From Micromonospora sp. M71_S20 (GTDB taxonomy: Bacteria; Actinomycetota; Actinomycetes; Mycobacteriales; Micromonosporaceae): DNA of 64,000 nucleotides. The notes beneath the pieces are model-generated. The model was not told where the DNA came from. It did no database searches and worked only from the letters and a program-made list of their open reading frames with translations. Shown piece after piece: positions 9,193 through 18,600 of this stretch. Position 1 is the first letter of the stretch; each line of letters starts with the position of its first letter. The position numbers were made by a program, and so were the translations under genes. The stretch is taken from NCBI RefSeq assembly GCF_003664255.1, contig NZ_RCCV01000004.1, forward strand, positions 806,001 through 870,000. Reading direction: 5' to 3'.

Positions 9193-9578
9193 GGCGCTAC
9201 CTCCTTAAGGGCGGGCGCGTCGGTCTCTAGTCCCGCCGAGTCGTTTTCGGGCAGCCTTTTGCCAACGCCGGTAAAGGCGACGGAAGCAAGGGGTGAAATG
9301 GTGGTCGCCCGGAATTACTCCGTGCGGCGCGGATGGTGCGCGAAGTTCTGCATAATCCTGGCTACCGACGCAGCTGGGACGCACCTCCTGTTTTGCTGAG
9401 GCCGATCACCGGCGGGCCGTGGGAAAGGTCAGCGAAACTGTGCGCGGTGGCGCGTCACGCAAATGTGCGGGCCACGTCGACCGGTGCCCGGGTCACCCGG
9501 AGTCGCCGCTGAGGCAACGCCAGCTGCGGCGACCGCTCCGCGCGGCGGGGCGCCGCCGGTCGCGGCGGGTCGGGCGGG
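9193..9578. other. 386-bp intergenic region upstream of the reverse DUF5987-GMC operon
   Basis: The part near 9230-9400 is less GC-rich than the neighbouring genes and must hold the reverse promoter of the operon at 9192. CATAATCC on the plus strand near 9350 (GGATTATG on minus) could be a -10 box on either strand, but no convincing -35 partner was fixed. No start with a Shine-Dalgarno and no coding-like frame was found. The right end carries the hairpin at 9529. Confidence 0.4.
9529..9563 (-). terminator. Possible terminator after the epimerase gene
   Basis: GCGACCG and its exact complement CGGTCGC flank a 21-base GC-rich interior that can itself pair (GCGGCG/CGCCGC). It starts 16 bases beyond the epimerase stop on the reverse strand. 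No T-run, and the sequence is so GC-rich that chance pairing is possible. Confidence 0.4.
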
Positions 9579-10640
9579 TCAGAGCGGGTTGGCGGCCCGG
9601 CGCGGCGCGGCGGTCGCCGGGAGCGCGGCGAGCCCGGCCTGGCGCCGGCTCAGCCGCCCGGTGCGGTGCAGCCAGCGCACGGTGTCGGTCATCGTCTCGT
9701 CGAGCGACCGGCTCGCCGGCCCGAGCAGTTCCTGGGTGGGCGTGGCGTCCATCGGGCGGGCGGTGGCGCAGAGGTAGATGGCGCCGTGCTCGGCGGGCAG
9801 GTGGACGGGCGACAGCCGCTGCGCCGCACTGACCAGGTGGCCCATCGGCAGCAGGGCGCGGGCCGGCAGCCGCAGGGTGGGCAGGGTCCGCCCGGTGACC
9901 CGGCGCAGCGCGTCGACGAACTCGCGGGTCGTGACGTAGCGGCCGGGGGCCGGGTAGCGGCGGGGTCCGCGCCCGGGTTCGAGCACCGCCGCGTGCAGCC
10001 GGGCCACGTCCCGCACGTCGCCGACGGGGAAGCCGCCGGTCGGCCACAGCGGCATGAGCCCGCGCAGCACGTTGCGTACCCGCGTCGTCTGGTCGCCCAG
10101 GTGGGGGTCGTCGGGCCCGAGCGAGGCCAGCGGGTAGGTGATCACCACCGGCGCCCCGTCGTCCTGGTGCCGGCGGGCGACGCGCTCGGCGGCGGCCTTG
10201 CTGCGCAGGTACGCCTCCCCGGGCGCGCCGACCGGCGAGTCGACGGTCAGCGGCGACCGCGCGGCCGGCAGCAGCGCCCCGAAGGTGGAGACGTGCACGA
10301 TCGGGTCGAGGCCCGCCGCCCGCGCCGCCCCGAGCACCACCTCGGTGCCGCGCAGGTTGACCGCCGCCATCCGCGCCCGGTCCCGGGCGTCGAAGCTGTA
10401 GACGCCGGCGGCGTGCAGCGCGGCGGCGCAGCCGTCGGCGGCCCGGCCCACGGCGGCGGGATCGGTGACGTCGCCGGTGACCAGCTCGACCCGCTCGGCG
10501 TGGGCGCCCAGCGCGGTCAGCATCCGGCGGGCGCGGGACGGGTCGCGCACGAGCATCCGGACGCGGTGGCCGCCACCGAGGATGGCGGCCGTCGAGTGGG
10601 AGCCGATGAATCCGGTGCCACCGGTTACCAGGACCAGCAT
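9579..10640 (-). CDS. NAD-dependent epimerase/dehydratase (extended SDR)
   Basis: 353 residues. The N-terminal VLVTGGTGFIGSHS is the Rossmann GxxGxxG motif; GDVTDPAAV, HVSTFGAL (catalytic Ser) and the active-site motif YLRSK (YxxxK) follow. The C-terminal substrate domain is long and of the flavonol/cinnamoyl-CoA reductase-like type (ALRRVTGRTLPTLRLPARAL) rather than a sugar epimerase, so reduction of a carbonyl or 3-beta-hydroxysteroid-type chemistry is as likely as sugar epimerisation. Two in-frame ATGs exist; the second (10640) is chosen because GGGAG lies 5 bases before it, inside the first. Divergent from the second AhpD-like gene. Its link to enediyne tailoring is positional only. Confidence 0.82.
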   Translation of the reverse strand: MLVLVTGGTGFIGSHSTAAILGGGHRVRMLVRDPSRARRMLTALGAHAERVELVTGDVTDPAAVGRAADGCAAALHAAGVYSFDARDRARMAAVNLRGTEVVLGAARAAGLDPIVHVSTFGALLPAARSPLTVDSPVGAPGEAYLRSKAAAERVARRHQDDGAPVVITYPLASLGPDDPHLGDQTTRVRNVLRGLMPLWPTGGFPVGDVRDVARLHAAVLEPGRGPRRYPAPGRYVTTREFVDALRRVTGRTLPTLRLPARALLPMGHLVSAAQRLSPVHLPAEHGAIYLCATARPMDATPTQELLGPASRSLDETMTDTVRWLHRTGRLSRRQAGLAALPATAAPRRAANPL

Positions 10641-10837
10641 CGCGACTCCCATGGGTGGGGGACTGGGGTCGTCGCCATCATCGGCAGGCCCCGCTGGCGG
10701 GGCCTTCTCCGAAGGTGCTCAACCGGTGCCGACCGCGTCATCCGGGCCGCCGGACTCCCAATACTGGCAGTGCCGCAGTCGTCGGGAGCCGCCGTCGTGA
10801 CCGTCCGACGGGGGCGACGCGGAGCAGGAGGCAGATC
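10641..10837. promoter_or_regulatory. Divergent promoter region between epimerase and AhpD-like copy 2
   Basis: Holds the start signals of both flanking genes. A perfect 8-bp palindromic hairpin GGCCCCGC-TG-GCGGGGCC sits at 10687-10704, and AGGAGG lies before the ATG at 10838. No clear -35/-10 pair could be assigned. Confidence 0.4.
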
Positions 10838-11911
10838 ATGATCGCTCGTCGGGTGGCCTCGTCGGTGGTCCAGCGCCAGGTCAACTACGTCACGCCGGTC
10901 CCGCCGGGAGCCGCACGAGGGCTGGTGGACACCGTGTACGCGCAGGTCGCGCAGGAGATGCAGCTCGTCGTGCCGCCCGCGCAGCTGCACTCCCCGTCGC
11001 CGGAGGTGCTGGCCGCGTACTGGATGGTCATGCGGGAGCCGCTGCTGCCGACGGAGCCCCTGGACCGGGCGACCAAGGAGGCGGTGGCCGCCGCCGTGTC
11101 GGTGGCGAACATCTGCCCGTACTGCGTGGACATGCACAGTGTCGGGCTCTACGAGCTGTCGACCGAGCACGACGCGGAGGCGATCGTGGCCGACCGGCTC
11201 GCCGAGATCACCGACCGGCGCATCCGCGACGCGGCCGAGTGGGCCCGTACGGCGCACCAGCCGCGGACCCCGCGGCCGGTCCTGCCGTTCTCGGAGCGGG
11301 ACCGCCCGGAGCTGGTCGGCGTGGTCGTGGGCTTCCACTACATCGCCCGTGTGGTCAACGTCTTCCTCCCCAACTTCCTGCTCCCGCCGGGGCTGGCGCC
11401 ACGGGCACGGCGGCGCCTGAAGCGGGGCATCGGCTGGATCATGCAGGGGACGCTGCGCGACCCCCGGGCGCCGGGCCGCTCGGTGGGGCTGCTGCCGCCG
11501 GCGCCGCTGCCGGCGGAGGCCGGCTGGGCGGCGGGCAGCCCGCACGTGGCCGGGGCGATGGCCCGCGCGTACGCGGCGTTCGAGGCGGCCGGCGAGCGGG
11601 CCGTTCCGCCGGCCGTCCGGGAGCTGGTCGCGGAGCGCCTCGACGCCTGGCGGGGGGAGGAGACCGGCCTGAGTCGACAGTGGTGCGAACGACTGATCGC
11701 ACCGCTGCCCGAGGCGGAGCGGGCCGCCGGCCGCCTGGCCCTGCTGACCGCGTTCGCCTCCTACCAGGTCGACAAGGAGGTGGTCACGGAGTTCCGCCGC
11801 CACCGGCCGGGCGACGCGGCCCTGGTCGACGCGGTCGCCTGGGCCAGCTTCGCGGCGGCCCGCCGGATCGGCGCGTGGTACGCCCCCGCCAGCTCGCCGG
11901 AGCCGGTCTGA
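10838..11911 (+). CDS. AhpD/carboxymuconolactone decarboxylase-like protein, copy 2
   Basis: 357 residues, paralogous to the gene at 5795-6925. NICPYCVDMHS carries the CxxC and following histidine of AhpD-type peroxidases; GVVVGFHYIARVVNVFLPNFLLPP and the C-terminal WASFAAARRIGAWY are shared with the first copy. The two proteins are alike along the whole length but clearly diverged, so this is an old duplication. Start chosen at the ATG with AGGAGG 6 bases upstream; earlier in-frame sequence runs through the promoter region. It heads a forward series leading to the membrane/CopC-like pair and the first DUF1702 gene. Role in enediyne formation or protection is inferred only from position. Confidence 0.75.
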   Translation: MIARRVASSVVQRQVNYVTPVPPGAARGLVDTVYAQVAQEMQLVVPPAQLHSPSPEVLAAYWMVMREPLLPTEPLDRATKEAVAAAVSVANICPYCVDMHSVGLYELSTEHDAEAIVADRLAEITDRRIRDAAEWARTAHQPRTPRPVLPFSERDRPELVGVVVGFHYIARVVNVFLPNFLLPPGLAPRARRRLKRGIGWIMQGTLRDPRAPGRSVGLLPPAPLPAEAGWAAGSPHVAGAMARAYAAFEAAGERAVPPAVRELVAERLDAWRGEETGLSRQWCERLIAPLPEAERAAGRLALLTAFASYQVDKEVVTEFRRHRPGDAALVDAVAWASFAAARRIGAWYAPASSPEPV

Positions 11912-12024
11912 CGGATTCCCGACCCGGACTGAGCAACATCGGAGGCGTCTGCCCGTGTCCGGGTCGACACGCTGGGTGAAGGTGAGGCGCTCTCGTGCGC
12001 CCGTCACCCTCTCGAGGAGGAAAC

Positions 12025-12603
12025 GTGACCAGCAACCAGACGACCCTGCCCGGCGCGTCCGGGCGTTGGGCGACCCTGAACGGAGCGCACCACCGGACGG
12101 CGCTGAACCTCTTTCTCCTGATCGTGCTGGCGCACTGGGCCGAGCACCTGGTGCAGGCGTACCAGATCTGGGGTCTGGGCTGGTCGCGGCCGGAGGCGCG
12201 CGGGGTGCTCGGCATGCCGTTCCCGTGGCTCGTCAGCTCGGAGTGGCTGCACTACGGCTACGCGATCGTGATGCTCGTGGGGATGTGGATGCTGCGGCCC
12301 GGCTTCGTCGGGCGTAGCCGGGGCTGGTGGACCACCGCCCTGGCGATCCAGTTCTGGCACCACATCGAGCACCTGCTGCTGCTGTTGCAGGCGCAGACCG
12401 GCCGGCACCTGTTCGACAGCCCCGTGCCCACCAGCCTGCTGCAGGTCGTGATCCCCCGGGTCGAGTTGCACCTGTTCTACAACACGGTCGTCTTCGTGCC
12501 GATGGTGATCGCGATGTACCTGCACCTGCGGCCCTCCGTGGCGGAGGCGGAGCAGATGTGGTGCAGCTGCCGGCAGCCCGAGGCCGCGGCGCAGCCCTCG
12601 TGA
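12025..12603 (+). CDS. Integral membrane protein, about five TM, unknown function
   Basis: 192 residues. Hydrophobic stretches near residues 25-45, 70-95, 105-120 and 140-170 with conserved-looking histidines in the segments LAHWAEHLVQAYQ, QFWHHIEHLLLL and RVELHLFYN; clustered His and Glu in membrane helices suggest metal or haem contact. GAGGAGG is placed 5 bases before the GTG start. It overlaps the following CopC-like gene by GTGA, so the two are co-translated. I do not recognise a named family. In enediyne context a membrane redox or sequestration role is possible but unsupported beyond the histidine pattern and pairing. Confidence 0.65.
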   Translation: MTSNQTTLPGASGRWATLNGAHHRTALNLFLLIVLAHWAEHLVQAYQIWGLGWSRPEARGVLGMPFPWLVSSEWLHYGYAIVMLVGMWMLRPGFVGRSRGWWTTALAIQFWHHIEHLLLLLQAQTGRHLFDSPVPTSLLQVVIPRVELHLFYNTVVFVPMVIAMYLHLRPSVAEAEQMWCSCRQPEAAAQPS

Positions 12604-13214
12604 CCACCGTGGACGACGCCCGCCGGCCCGAACCGCCCGCACCGGCGACGTCGGTCGGGGCGGTGCAGCGGGCGGCGATCGTCGTGGCGGCCGGTGTCGT
12701 GCTGTCGGTCCTGGCGCTGCTCGTCTTCGGCAGCCCGGCCGCGAGCCGGAGACTGGTGCTCAACCCGGGCGACGGGTCGGTCGTCGGGGCCGCGCCCGCC
12801 GAGGTGACGCTCACGCTCGGCGGCGCCGAGTCGGCCGATAACGTGCACCTGGCCGTCACGGGACCGACCGGGGCGACCGTCTCGACCGGGAGACCGGCCG
12901 TCCGCGACGGCCGCCTGGTCGTGCCGGTGCGCGACGCAGGCCCGGGCGCCTACCGGGTCGCCTACCGCGCCGGGCTGCCCGACGGTCGGCAGGTCGCCGG
13001 CCTGGCCGGCTTCACCGTGACCCCCGGCGTCGTCCCGGCCGGCCCCGTCGCTGCGCCGATCGACGACCCGGCCGCGAGCGCCGGGCACGACCACGCGCGC
13101 ATTGACGGCATCAACGGCGTGCTCCTCCTGCTGGACCTGGGTCTCGTCGGGGTGGCCCTGCTGTTGATGTTCCTGCGGCCACGGCGCGGGGCGGGCCCCG
13201 TCGAGGGCCCGTGA
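12600..13214 (+). CDS. CopC-like domain membrane-anchored protein
   Basis: 204 residues. An N-terminal signal/anchor (AAIVVAAGVVLSVLALLVF), an immunoglobulin-like extracellular domain opening with LVLNPGDGSVVGAAPAEVTLTLGG, which matches the P-x-DG-x3-P-x-x-V-x-L pattern of CopC/YobA copper proteins, then GHDHARIDG (two nearby histidines) and a C-terminal TM helix with a basic stop-transfer RPRRG. The usual N-terminal His ligand of CopC is not obvious. Copper binding is therefore uncertain. It is translationally coupled to the His-rich membrane protein before it, and the DUF1702 gene follows 176 bp later. Confidence 0.65.
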   Translation: MTTVDDARRPEPPAPATSVGAVQRAAIVVAAGVVLSVLALLVFGSPAASRRLVLNPGDGSVVGAAPAEVTLTLGGAESADNVHLAVTGPTGATVSTGRPAVRDGRLVVPVRDAGPGAYRVAYRAGLPDGRQVAGLAGFTVTPGVVPAGPVAAPIDDPAASAGHDHARIDGINGVLLLLDLGLVGVALLLMFLRPRRGAGPVEGP

Positions 13215-13390
13215 CCCGGCCCGGACGGCGGCCACCCCGGCGCCGCAACGGCTGGTGACGGCCCGCGCGGCAGTCCGCCGCCGCGGCGGATGAGCGCACA
13301 GCGGAAGAGGCGGCCCCGGCCGGCGCGCGGCGACGATGAAGTCACCCGCCGGCCGGGGCCGGCGTCGTCGTACCGACAGGGGGATCTGCC

Positions 13391-14386
13391 ATGCCGACGG
13401 TACTGGGCTCCGTACGTCGACTGCTGATGGCGCCGACGCTCGCGGACGTGACCTTCGCGCGTCGGGGCTTCCCGGGCCCCGCCACGGAGGTCACCCGCCG
13501 GCTGGAGGCGGTTCCGCAGTCGGTGGTCTGCGGGTTCGAGTGGGGCATCGACACCCGCGACCCGTGGGAGCTGGAGCGCCGGCTCGCCCTCGTCGACCGG
13601 GAACTGCTCGGCTTCGCCTACGAGGGCGCCACGATGGCCTGCACCATCCTCGACGTCATGGGGCCCCGGCGCGGCACCCGCACCCGCGACCTGCTGCGGG
13701 GGCCCGGCGCGCCCCACCTCTTCCTCGCCTACATCGGCATCGGGTTCGCCATGGCGCGCCTCCCGCGGCCCCTCTGGCGGCACGTGGTGCCCGATCTCAC
13801 GGGCTCCCCGTACCACCCGACGATGACCTGGCTGGCAGTGGACGGCTACGGGTTCGACCGCGCCTACTTCGACCTCGACCGGTGGGTGACCCGGCAGGAG
13901 CGGCTGGCGGCGTACCCGTGGCAGGGGCACGGGGACTACTTCGCGCGGGCCACCGACCAGGGCCTCGGGCGGGCGCTGTGGTTCATCCACGGCGCCCGCA
14001 CCGCGGAGGTGGCCGGGGCCGTGCGGGCCTTCGCCGCCGACCGGCACGGTGACCTCTGGAGCGGGGTGGGGCTCGCCGCCACCTTCGCCGGCGGCGCCGA
14101 CACCGAGGCGCTCGTGGCGCTGCGCGGCGAGGCCGGCGGTTGCGCGCCGGACCTGGCCCAGGGCGCGGTCTTCGCCGCCAAGGCCCGCAGCCACGCCGGG
14201 TACGTGCCGGCGCACAGCGAGGCGGCCATGCACGCGCTCGGCGGGTGCTCGGTGGCCGCCGCCGCGGCTCTCGCCGACGACGTGGCGGTCCGCGCGGAGC
14301 CGGCCGGGCGGCTGCCGGCGTACGAGCTCTGGCGGCGCAACGTCCGCGCGCACTTCGAGCCGGCCGGCGTCGGTCACGACCACTGA
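13391..14386 (+). CDS. Enediyne biosynthesis DUF1702 family protein (UnbL/E3-like), copy 1
   Basis: 331 residues, soluble. GFAYEGATMACTILDVMGP, HLFLAYIGIGFAMARLP, WLAVDGYGFDRAYFD, RATDQGLGRALWFIHG and GLAATFAGG are the conserved blocks of DUF1702, the UnbL/E3 family that belongs to the five-gene enediyne warhead cassette (PKSE, TEBC, UnbL, UnbV, UnbU) defined by comparative work on actinomycete clusters. Biochemical function is unknown. AGGGGG lies 7 bases before the ATG. A very strong hairpin follows at 14421, separating it from the second DUF1702 gene, so the two copies appear to belong to different transcripts. Confidence 0.9.
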   Translation: MPTVLGSVRRLLMAPTLADVTFARRGFPGPATEVTRRLEAVPQSVVCGFEWGIDTRDPWELERRLALVDRELLGFAYEGATMACTILDVMGPRRGTRTRDLLRGPGAPHLFLAYIGIGFAMARLPRPLWRHVVPDLTGSPYHPTMTWLAVDGYGFDRAYFDLDRWVTRQERLAAYPWQGHGDYFARATDQGLGRALWFIHGARTAEVAGAVRAFAADRHGDLWSGVGLAATFAGGADTEALVALRGEAGGCAPDLAQGAVFAAKARSHAGYVPAHSEAAMHALGGCSVAAAAALADDVAVRAEPAGRLPAYELWRRNVRAHFEPAGVGHDH

Positions 14387-14420
14387 GCCCGCCCGCGTCG
14401 CCCGCCGTGGCGGCGCCGTG

Positions 14421-14458
14421 CCGCCCCGGACTCCGTGGACCCACGGAGTCCGGGGCGG
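14421..14458 (+). terminator. Strong hairpin between the two DUF1702 genes
   Basis: Perfect 18-base inverted repeat, arms 14421-14438 and 14441-14458, with a 2-base centre (in practice a 4-6 base loop). It lies 35 bases after the first DUF1702 stop. There is no T-run after it, but the sequence turns abruptly AT-rich. Confidence 0.7.
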
Positions 14459-14588
14459 ACGTGAACGTTTCGAATAGTTGCGATGAATGCGCAAATTTGA
14501 AGAAATCAACTCATCGCGCGCTTGTCATCATCAAAACAGATGTCCATCCCTGTTCGACGGAAACACCGACCCTTTGGGGGAACGTGCG
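14459..14588 (+). promoter_or_regulatory. AT-rich promoter region for the second DUF1702-PKSE unit
   Basis: About 130 bases with far more A and T than surrounding genes (for example AATTTGAAGAAATCAACTCATC near 14495, written here only in part). It ends in GGGGGA before the ATG at 14589. A TTGCGA near 14478 could be a -35 box, but no firm -10 was placed. The composition and position after a terminator argue for the main promoter of the PKSE unit. Confidence 0.5.
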
Positions 14589-15551
14589 ATGCAGAGCCTG
14601 CGTGATCTGCGGCGCAGAATCCTGACGCCAGATATCTCCGACACAAAAATGGACGTACGCGGATTCCACGTCAAGGACGAGGAATCGAAGGCGCTGCTCG
14701 AAACCGTCGGCGCCTCATTCCTCACCGGTTACGGATACGCCGCCGAGGCGCCGACCGCGGCGGCCGCCGAACGTCGCCTGGAAACGGTGCCGACGCGTTT
14801 TCGTGGCTTCGCGTACGAGGGCGCCGGGATGGGCTTCGCCGTCCGGGACGCGCTGCGGCCGGGCCGCCCCCGGCACGTGGCGAACCTGCTCGCGGGCCGG
14901 GGCGACGCGCACGTCTACATGATCTACGTGGGCGTCGGCTGGGCGATGGCGCGGGTGCCGCGGATGCGCTGGGGCCGGCTGCACGCCCCGGATCCGCTGC
15001 TGCGCTGGCTGGTGCTCGACGGCTACGGCTTCCACCAGGCGTACTTCCACACCGACCGGTACGTGTACGGGCAGTACCGCCACCCGCGGTTCCCCTGGCC
15101 GGCCGACGGTCCACAGGGGTACGCCGACCGGGTCATCGACCAGGGCATCGGCCGGGCCACCTGGTTCGTCGGCGGCACCGACGTGGACCGGGTGACGGAG
15201 ATCTTCGGCGCGTTTCCGGCGCACCGGCGGGCCGACCTGTACGCCGGGGCCGGCCTGGCCGCCACCTATGCCGGAGGGGCCACCGAGGCGGACCTGCGCC
15301 GCTTCCGCGACCGCGCCGGCGACTACCGCGTGGACCTCGCCCAGGGCAGTGCCTTCGCGGCAGGGGCCCGGGTACGAGCGGGTCTGGTCGTTCCGCACAA
15401 CGAGATCGCCACCCAGGTGTTCTGCGGCGTGTCGACCGCCGAGGCGGCGAAGGCCACCGACGTCACCGTGCCCGCCGAACCGCACGGAGCTGAACCCGCC
15501 TACGAGCGGTGGCGACGTGCCATCGCCGCGGAATTCGAGGGGTGGTGCTGA
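14589..15551 (+). CDS. Enediyne biosynthesis DUF1702 family protein (UnbL/E3-like), copy 2
   Basis: 320 residues, paralogue of the preceding gene, with GFAYEGAGMGFAVRDALRP, VYMIYVGVGWAMARVPR, WLVLDGYGFHQAYFH, VIDQGIGRATWFVGG and GLAATYAGG. The second copy has a longer polar N terminus (DISDTKMDVRGFHVKDEES). Several enediyne clusters carry more than one DUF1702 protein (E2/E3-type), so duplication is a family trait and not an accident. The ATG at 14589 has GGGGGA upstream; earlier in-frame sequence lies in the AT-rich promoter region and was not used. The PKSE starts 73 bases after its stop, so the two are probably co-transcribed. Confidence 0.88.
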   Translation: MQSLRDLRRRILTPDISDTKMDVRGFHVKDEESKALLETVGASFLTGYGYAAEAPTAAAAERRLETVPTRFRGFAYEGAGMGFAVRDALRPGRPRHVANLLAGRGDAHVYMIYVGVGWAMARVPRMRWGRLHAPDPLLRWLVLDGYGFHQAYFHTDRYVYGQYRHPRFPWPADGPQGYADRVIDQGIGRATWFVGGTDVDRVTEIFGAFPAHRRADLYAGAGLAATYAGGATEADLRRFRDRAGDYRVDLAQGSAFAAGARVRAGLVVPHNEIATQVFCGVSTAEAAKATDVTVPAEPHGAEPAYERWRRAIAAEFEGWC

Positions 15552-15624
15552 GCGTGGCGCCCCGAGTCCCGATCGAGTCCATGCCCCGGCGATCCACCAT
15601 TACGCGCGACAACGGAGAAACCTC

Positions 15625-18600
15625 GTGACCAGGATCGCTGTCGTGGGGATGGCGTGCCGCTACCCGGATGCCACATCCCCGCGGGAACTGTGGGAGAACG
15701 CCGTCGCCGGGCGCCGCGCCTTCCGGCGGCTGCCCGAGGAACGGATGCGACTGGACGACTACTACGACCCCGACCCCGCCACGCCCGACCGTTTCTACGC
15801 CCGCAACGCGGCGGTCATCGAGGGCTACGAGTTCGACCGCATCGCGTACAAGGTCGCCGGTAGCACCTACCGCTCCACCGACCTCACCCACTGGCTCGCC
15901 CTCGACATGGCGGCCATGGCGCTGGCCGACGCCGGGTTCCCGATGGCGGAGGGACTGCCCCGCGAGCGCACCGGCGTGGTCGTCGGCAACACGCTGACCG
16001 GCGAGTTCTCCCGGGCCAACCAGCTGCGGCTGCGCTGGCCGTACGTGCGCCGCATGGTCGCCGCCGCGCTCAAGGAGCAGGACTGGGACGACGACCAGCT
16101 CACCACGTTCCTCGAGGACTTCGAGGCGACCTTCAAGGGCCCGTTCCCGGAGGTCGACGAGGACACCCTCGCGGGTGGGCTGTCCAACACCATCGCCGGG
16201 CGCATCTGCAACCACTTCGACTTCAAGGGCGGCGGCTACACCGTCGACGGCGCCTGCTCCTCGTCCCTGCTCTCCGTCGCCACCGCGTGCAAGACCCTCT
16301 GCGACGGCGAGGTCGACGTGGCGGTCGCCGGCGGGGTCGACCTGTCCATCGACCCCTTCGAGATCATCGGCTTCGCCAAGACCGGCGCGCTGGCGCGCGG
16401 CGAGATGCGGGTCTACGACCGCGGCTCGAACGGGTTCTGGCCCGGCGAGGGCTGCGGCATGGTGGTCCTGATGCGCGAGTCGGAGGCCCGCCAGGCGGGA
16501 CACCGCATCTACGCCACCATCGCGGGCTGGGGCATCTCCTCCGACGGCAAGGGCGGCATCACCCGGCCCGAGGTCGCCGGCTACCAGCTCGCCCTGCGCC
16601 GGGCGTACGAACGGGCCGGGTTCGGCATCGAGACCGTCGGGCTCTTCGAGGGCCACGGCACCGGCACGGCGGTCGGCGACGCCACCGAGCTCCAGGCGCT
16701 GTCGCTGGCCCGGCGCACCGCCGACGCGAACTCCCCGCAGGCCGCCATCAGCTCCATCAAGGGCATGATCGGGCACACCAAGGCGGCGGCCGGCGTCGCC
16801 GGCCTGATCAAGGCCGCGATGGCGGTGCACCACGAGATCCTGCCGCCGACCATCGGCTGCGTCGACCCGCACGAGATCCTCACCGCCGAGCAGGCCGCGC
16901 TGCGGGCCCTGCGCAAGGCCGAGGCCTGGCCGCGCGACCTGCCGGTCCGCGCCGGCGTGACGGCGATGGGCTTCGGCGGCATCAACACCCACATCGTGCT
17001 GGAGAACGGGCAGCCCCGTCGCTCGTCCCGGCTGGACAGCCGTTTCCGCAACCTCGCCGCCTCGATGCAGGACGTGGAGCTCCTGCTCGTCGACGGGGGC
17101 AACCCGCAGGAGCTGCGCGAGCGGTTGCAGCGCCTCGTCGAGTTCGCGCCCACGGTGTCGTACGCCCAGCTGGGCGACCTCGCCGCCACCCTGCACCGGG
17201 AGCTGCGCGACCTGCCGTACCGGGCGGGCGTGGTGGTCTCCTCGCCGGAGGACGCCGAGCGGCAGCTGCGCCGGATCTGCGACGCCCTCGACGCCGGCGA
17301 GGTGCGCCTGTTCTCCTCCGACGGCCGCTGCTTCCTGGGCCACGTGAGCGGCCCGGGCCGCATCGGCTTCCTCTTCCCGGGGCAGGGGTCCGGCAAGGGC
17401 ACCTCGGGTGGTGCGCTGCGCCGCCGATTCGCCGACGTGGAGGAGGTGTACCAGCGGGCGGCGCTGCCGCGCACCGGCGACATGGTCGCCACCGCGGTGG
17501 CCCAGCCGCGGATCGTCACCGGTTCGATGGCCGGCCTGCGGGCGCTGTCGCTGCTCAACCTCGACGCGACCGTCGCGGTCGGGCACAGCCTCGGCGAGAT
17601 CGCCGCCCTGCACTGGGCCGGCGTGCTCGACGAGGAGGCCCTGCTCAGGGTCGCCGGCGTGCGCGGCCGGACCATGGGGGAGCACAGCGCCTCCGGCACG
17701 ATGGCCAACATCGGCGCCCCGCCGGAGCGGGTGGCCGGGCTGATCGCCGGCCTGTCCGTGGTGATCGCCGCGTACAACGGGCCGGAGCAGACCGTGATCG
17801 CCGGCTCGGAGGCCGCGGTGGAGGACGCCTGCGAGCGGGCCCGCTCCGCCGGCCTGCGGACCACGCGGCTGTCGGTGTCCCACGCGTTCCACTCCCCGCT
17901 GGTCGAGCCGGCCGCGGACGCCTTCCTCGAGGCGCTGGCGGGGGAGCGGTTCGGGCCCGTCACCCGGCGGGTCGTCTCCACCGTCACCGGCGAACCGCTC
18001 GCCCACGACACCGACGTCTCCGCCCTGCTGCGCCGCCAGATCACCGATCCGGTGCTGTTCAGCCAGGCTGTCGCGTTGGCGGCCAAGGAGGTCGACCTGT
18101 TCGTCGAGGTCGGTCCGGGGCAGGTGCTCTCCGGCCTCGCGTCGGCCGGCACCGACCTGCCGGCGGTGGCGCTCAACACCGACGACGAGTCGCTGGCGGG
18201 CCTGCTGCGCGTCGCGGCGGCCGCGTACGTCGTCGGCGCCGGCGGCGTGGAGGGAACCCTCTTCCACGACCGGCTGGTCCGGCCGCTCGAGGTGGGCCAG
18301 AACTTCCGCTTCTTCGCCAGCCCCTGCGAGTCAGCCCCGGTGGTGAGGCTGCCCAAGGGCGCCGGCGTCCGGGTGGCGGGCCCGTCGGCCGCGAACGGGC
18401 AGCGGCCGGAGCCGGAGCAGCCGGTCGGCGAGTCGAGCCTGCAACTGCTGCGCCGGTTGGCCGCCGAGCGGGCCGAGCTGCCGCTGGAGATGGTGCACGA
18501 CGGCAGCCAGCTCCTCGACGACCTGCACCTCAGCTCGATCACCGTCGGCCAGCTGGTCAACCAGGCGGCGCAGCAGCTCGGCGTGCCGGCCGCGCAGACC

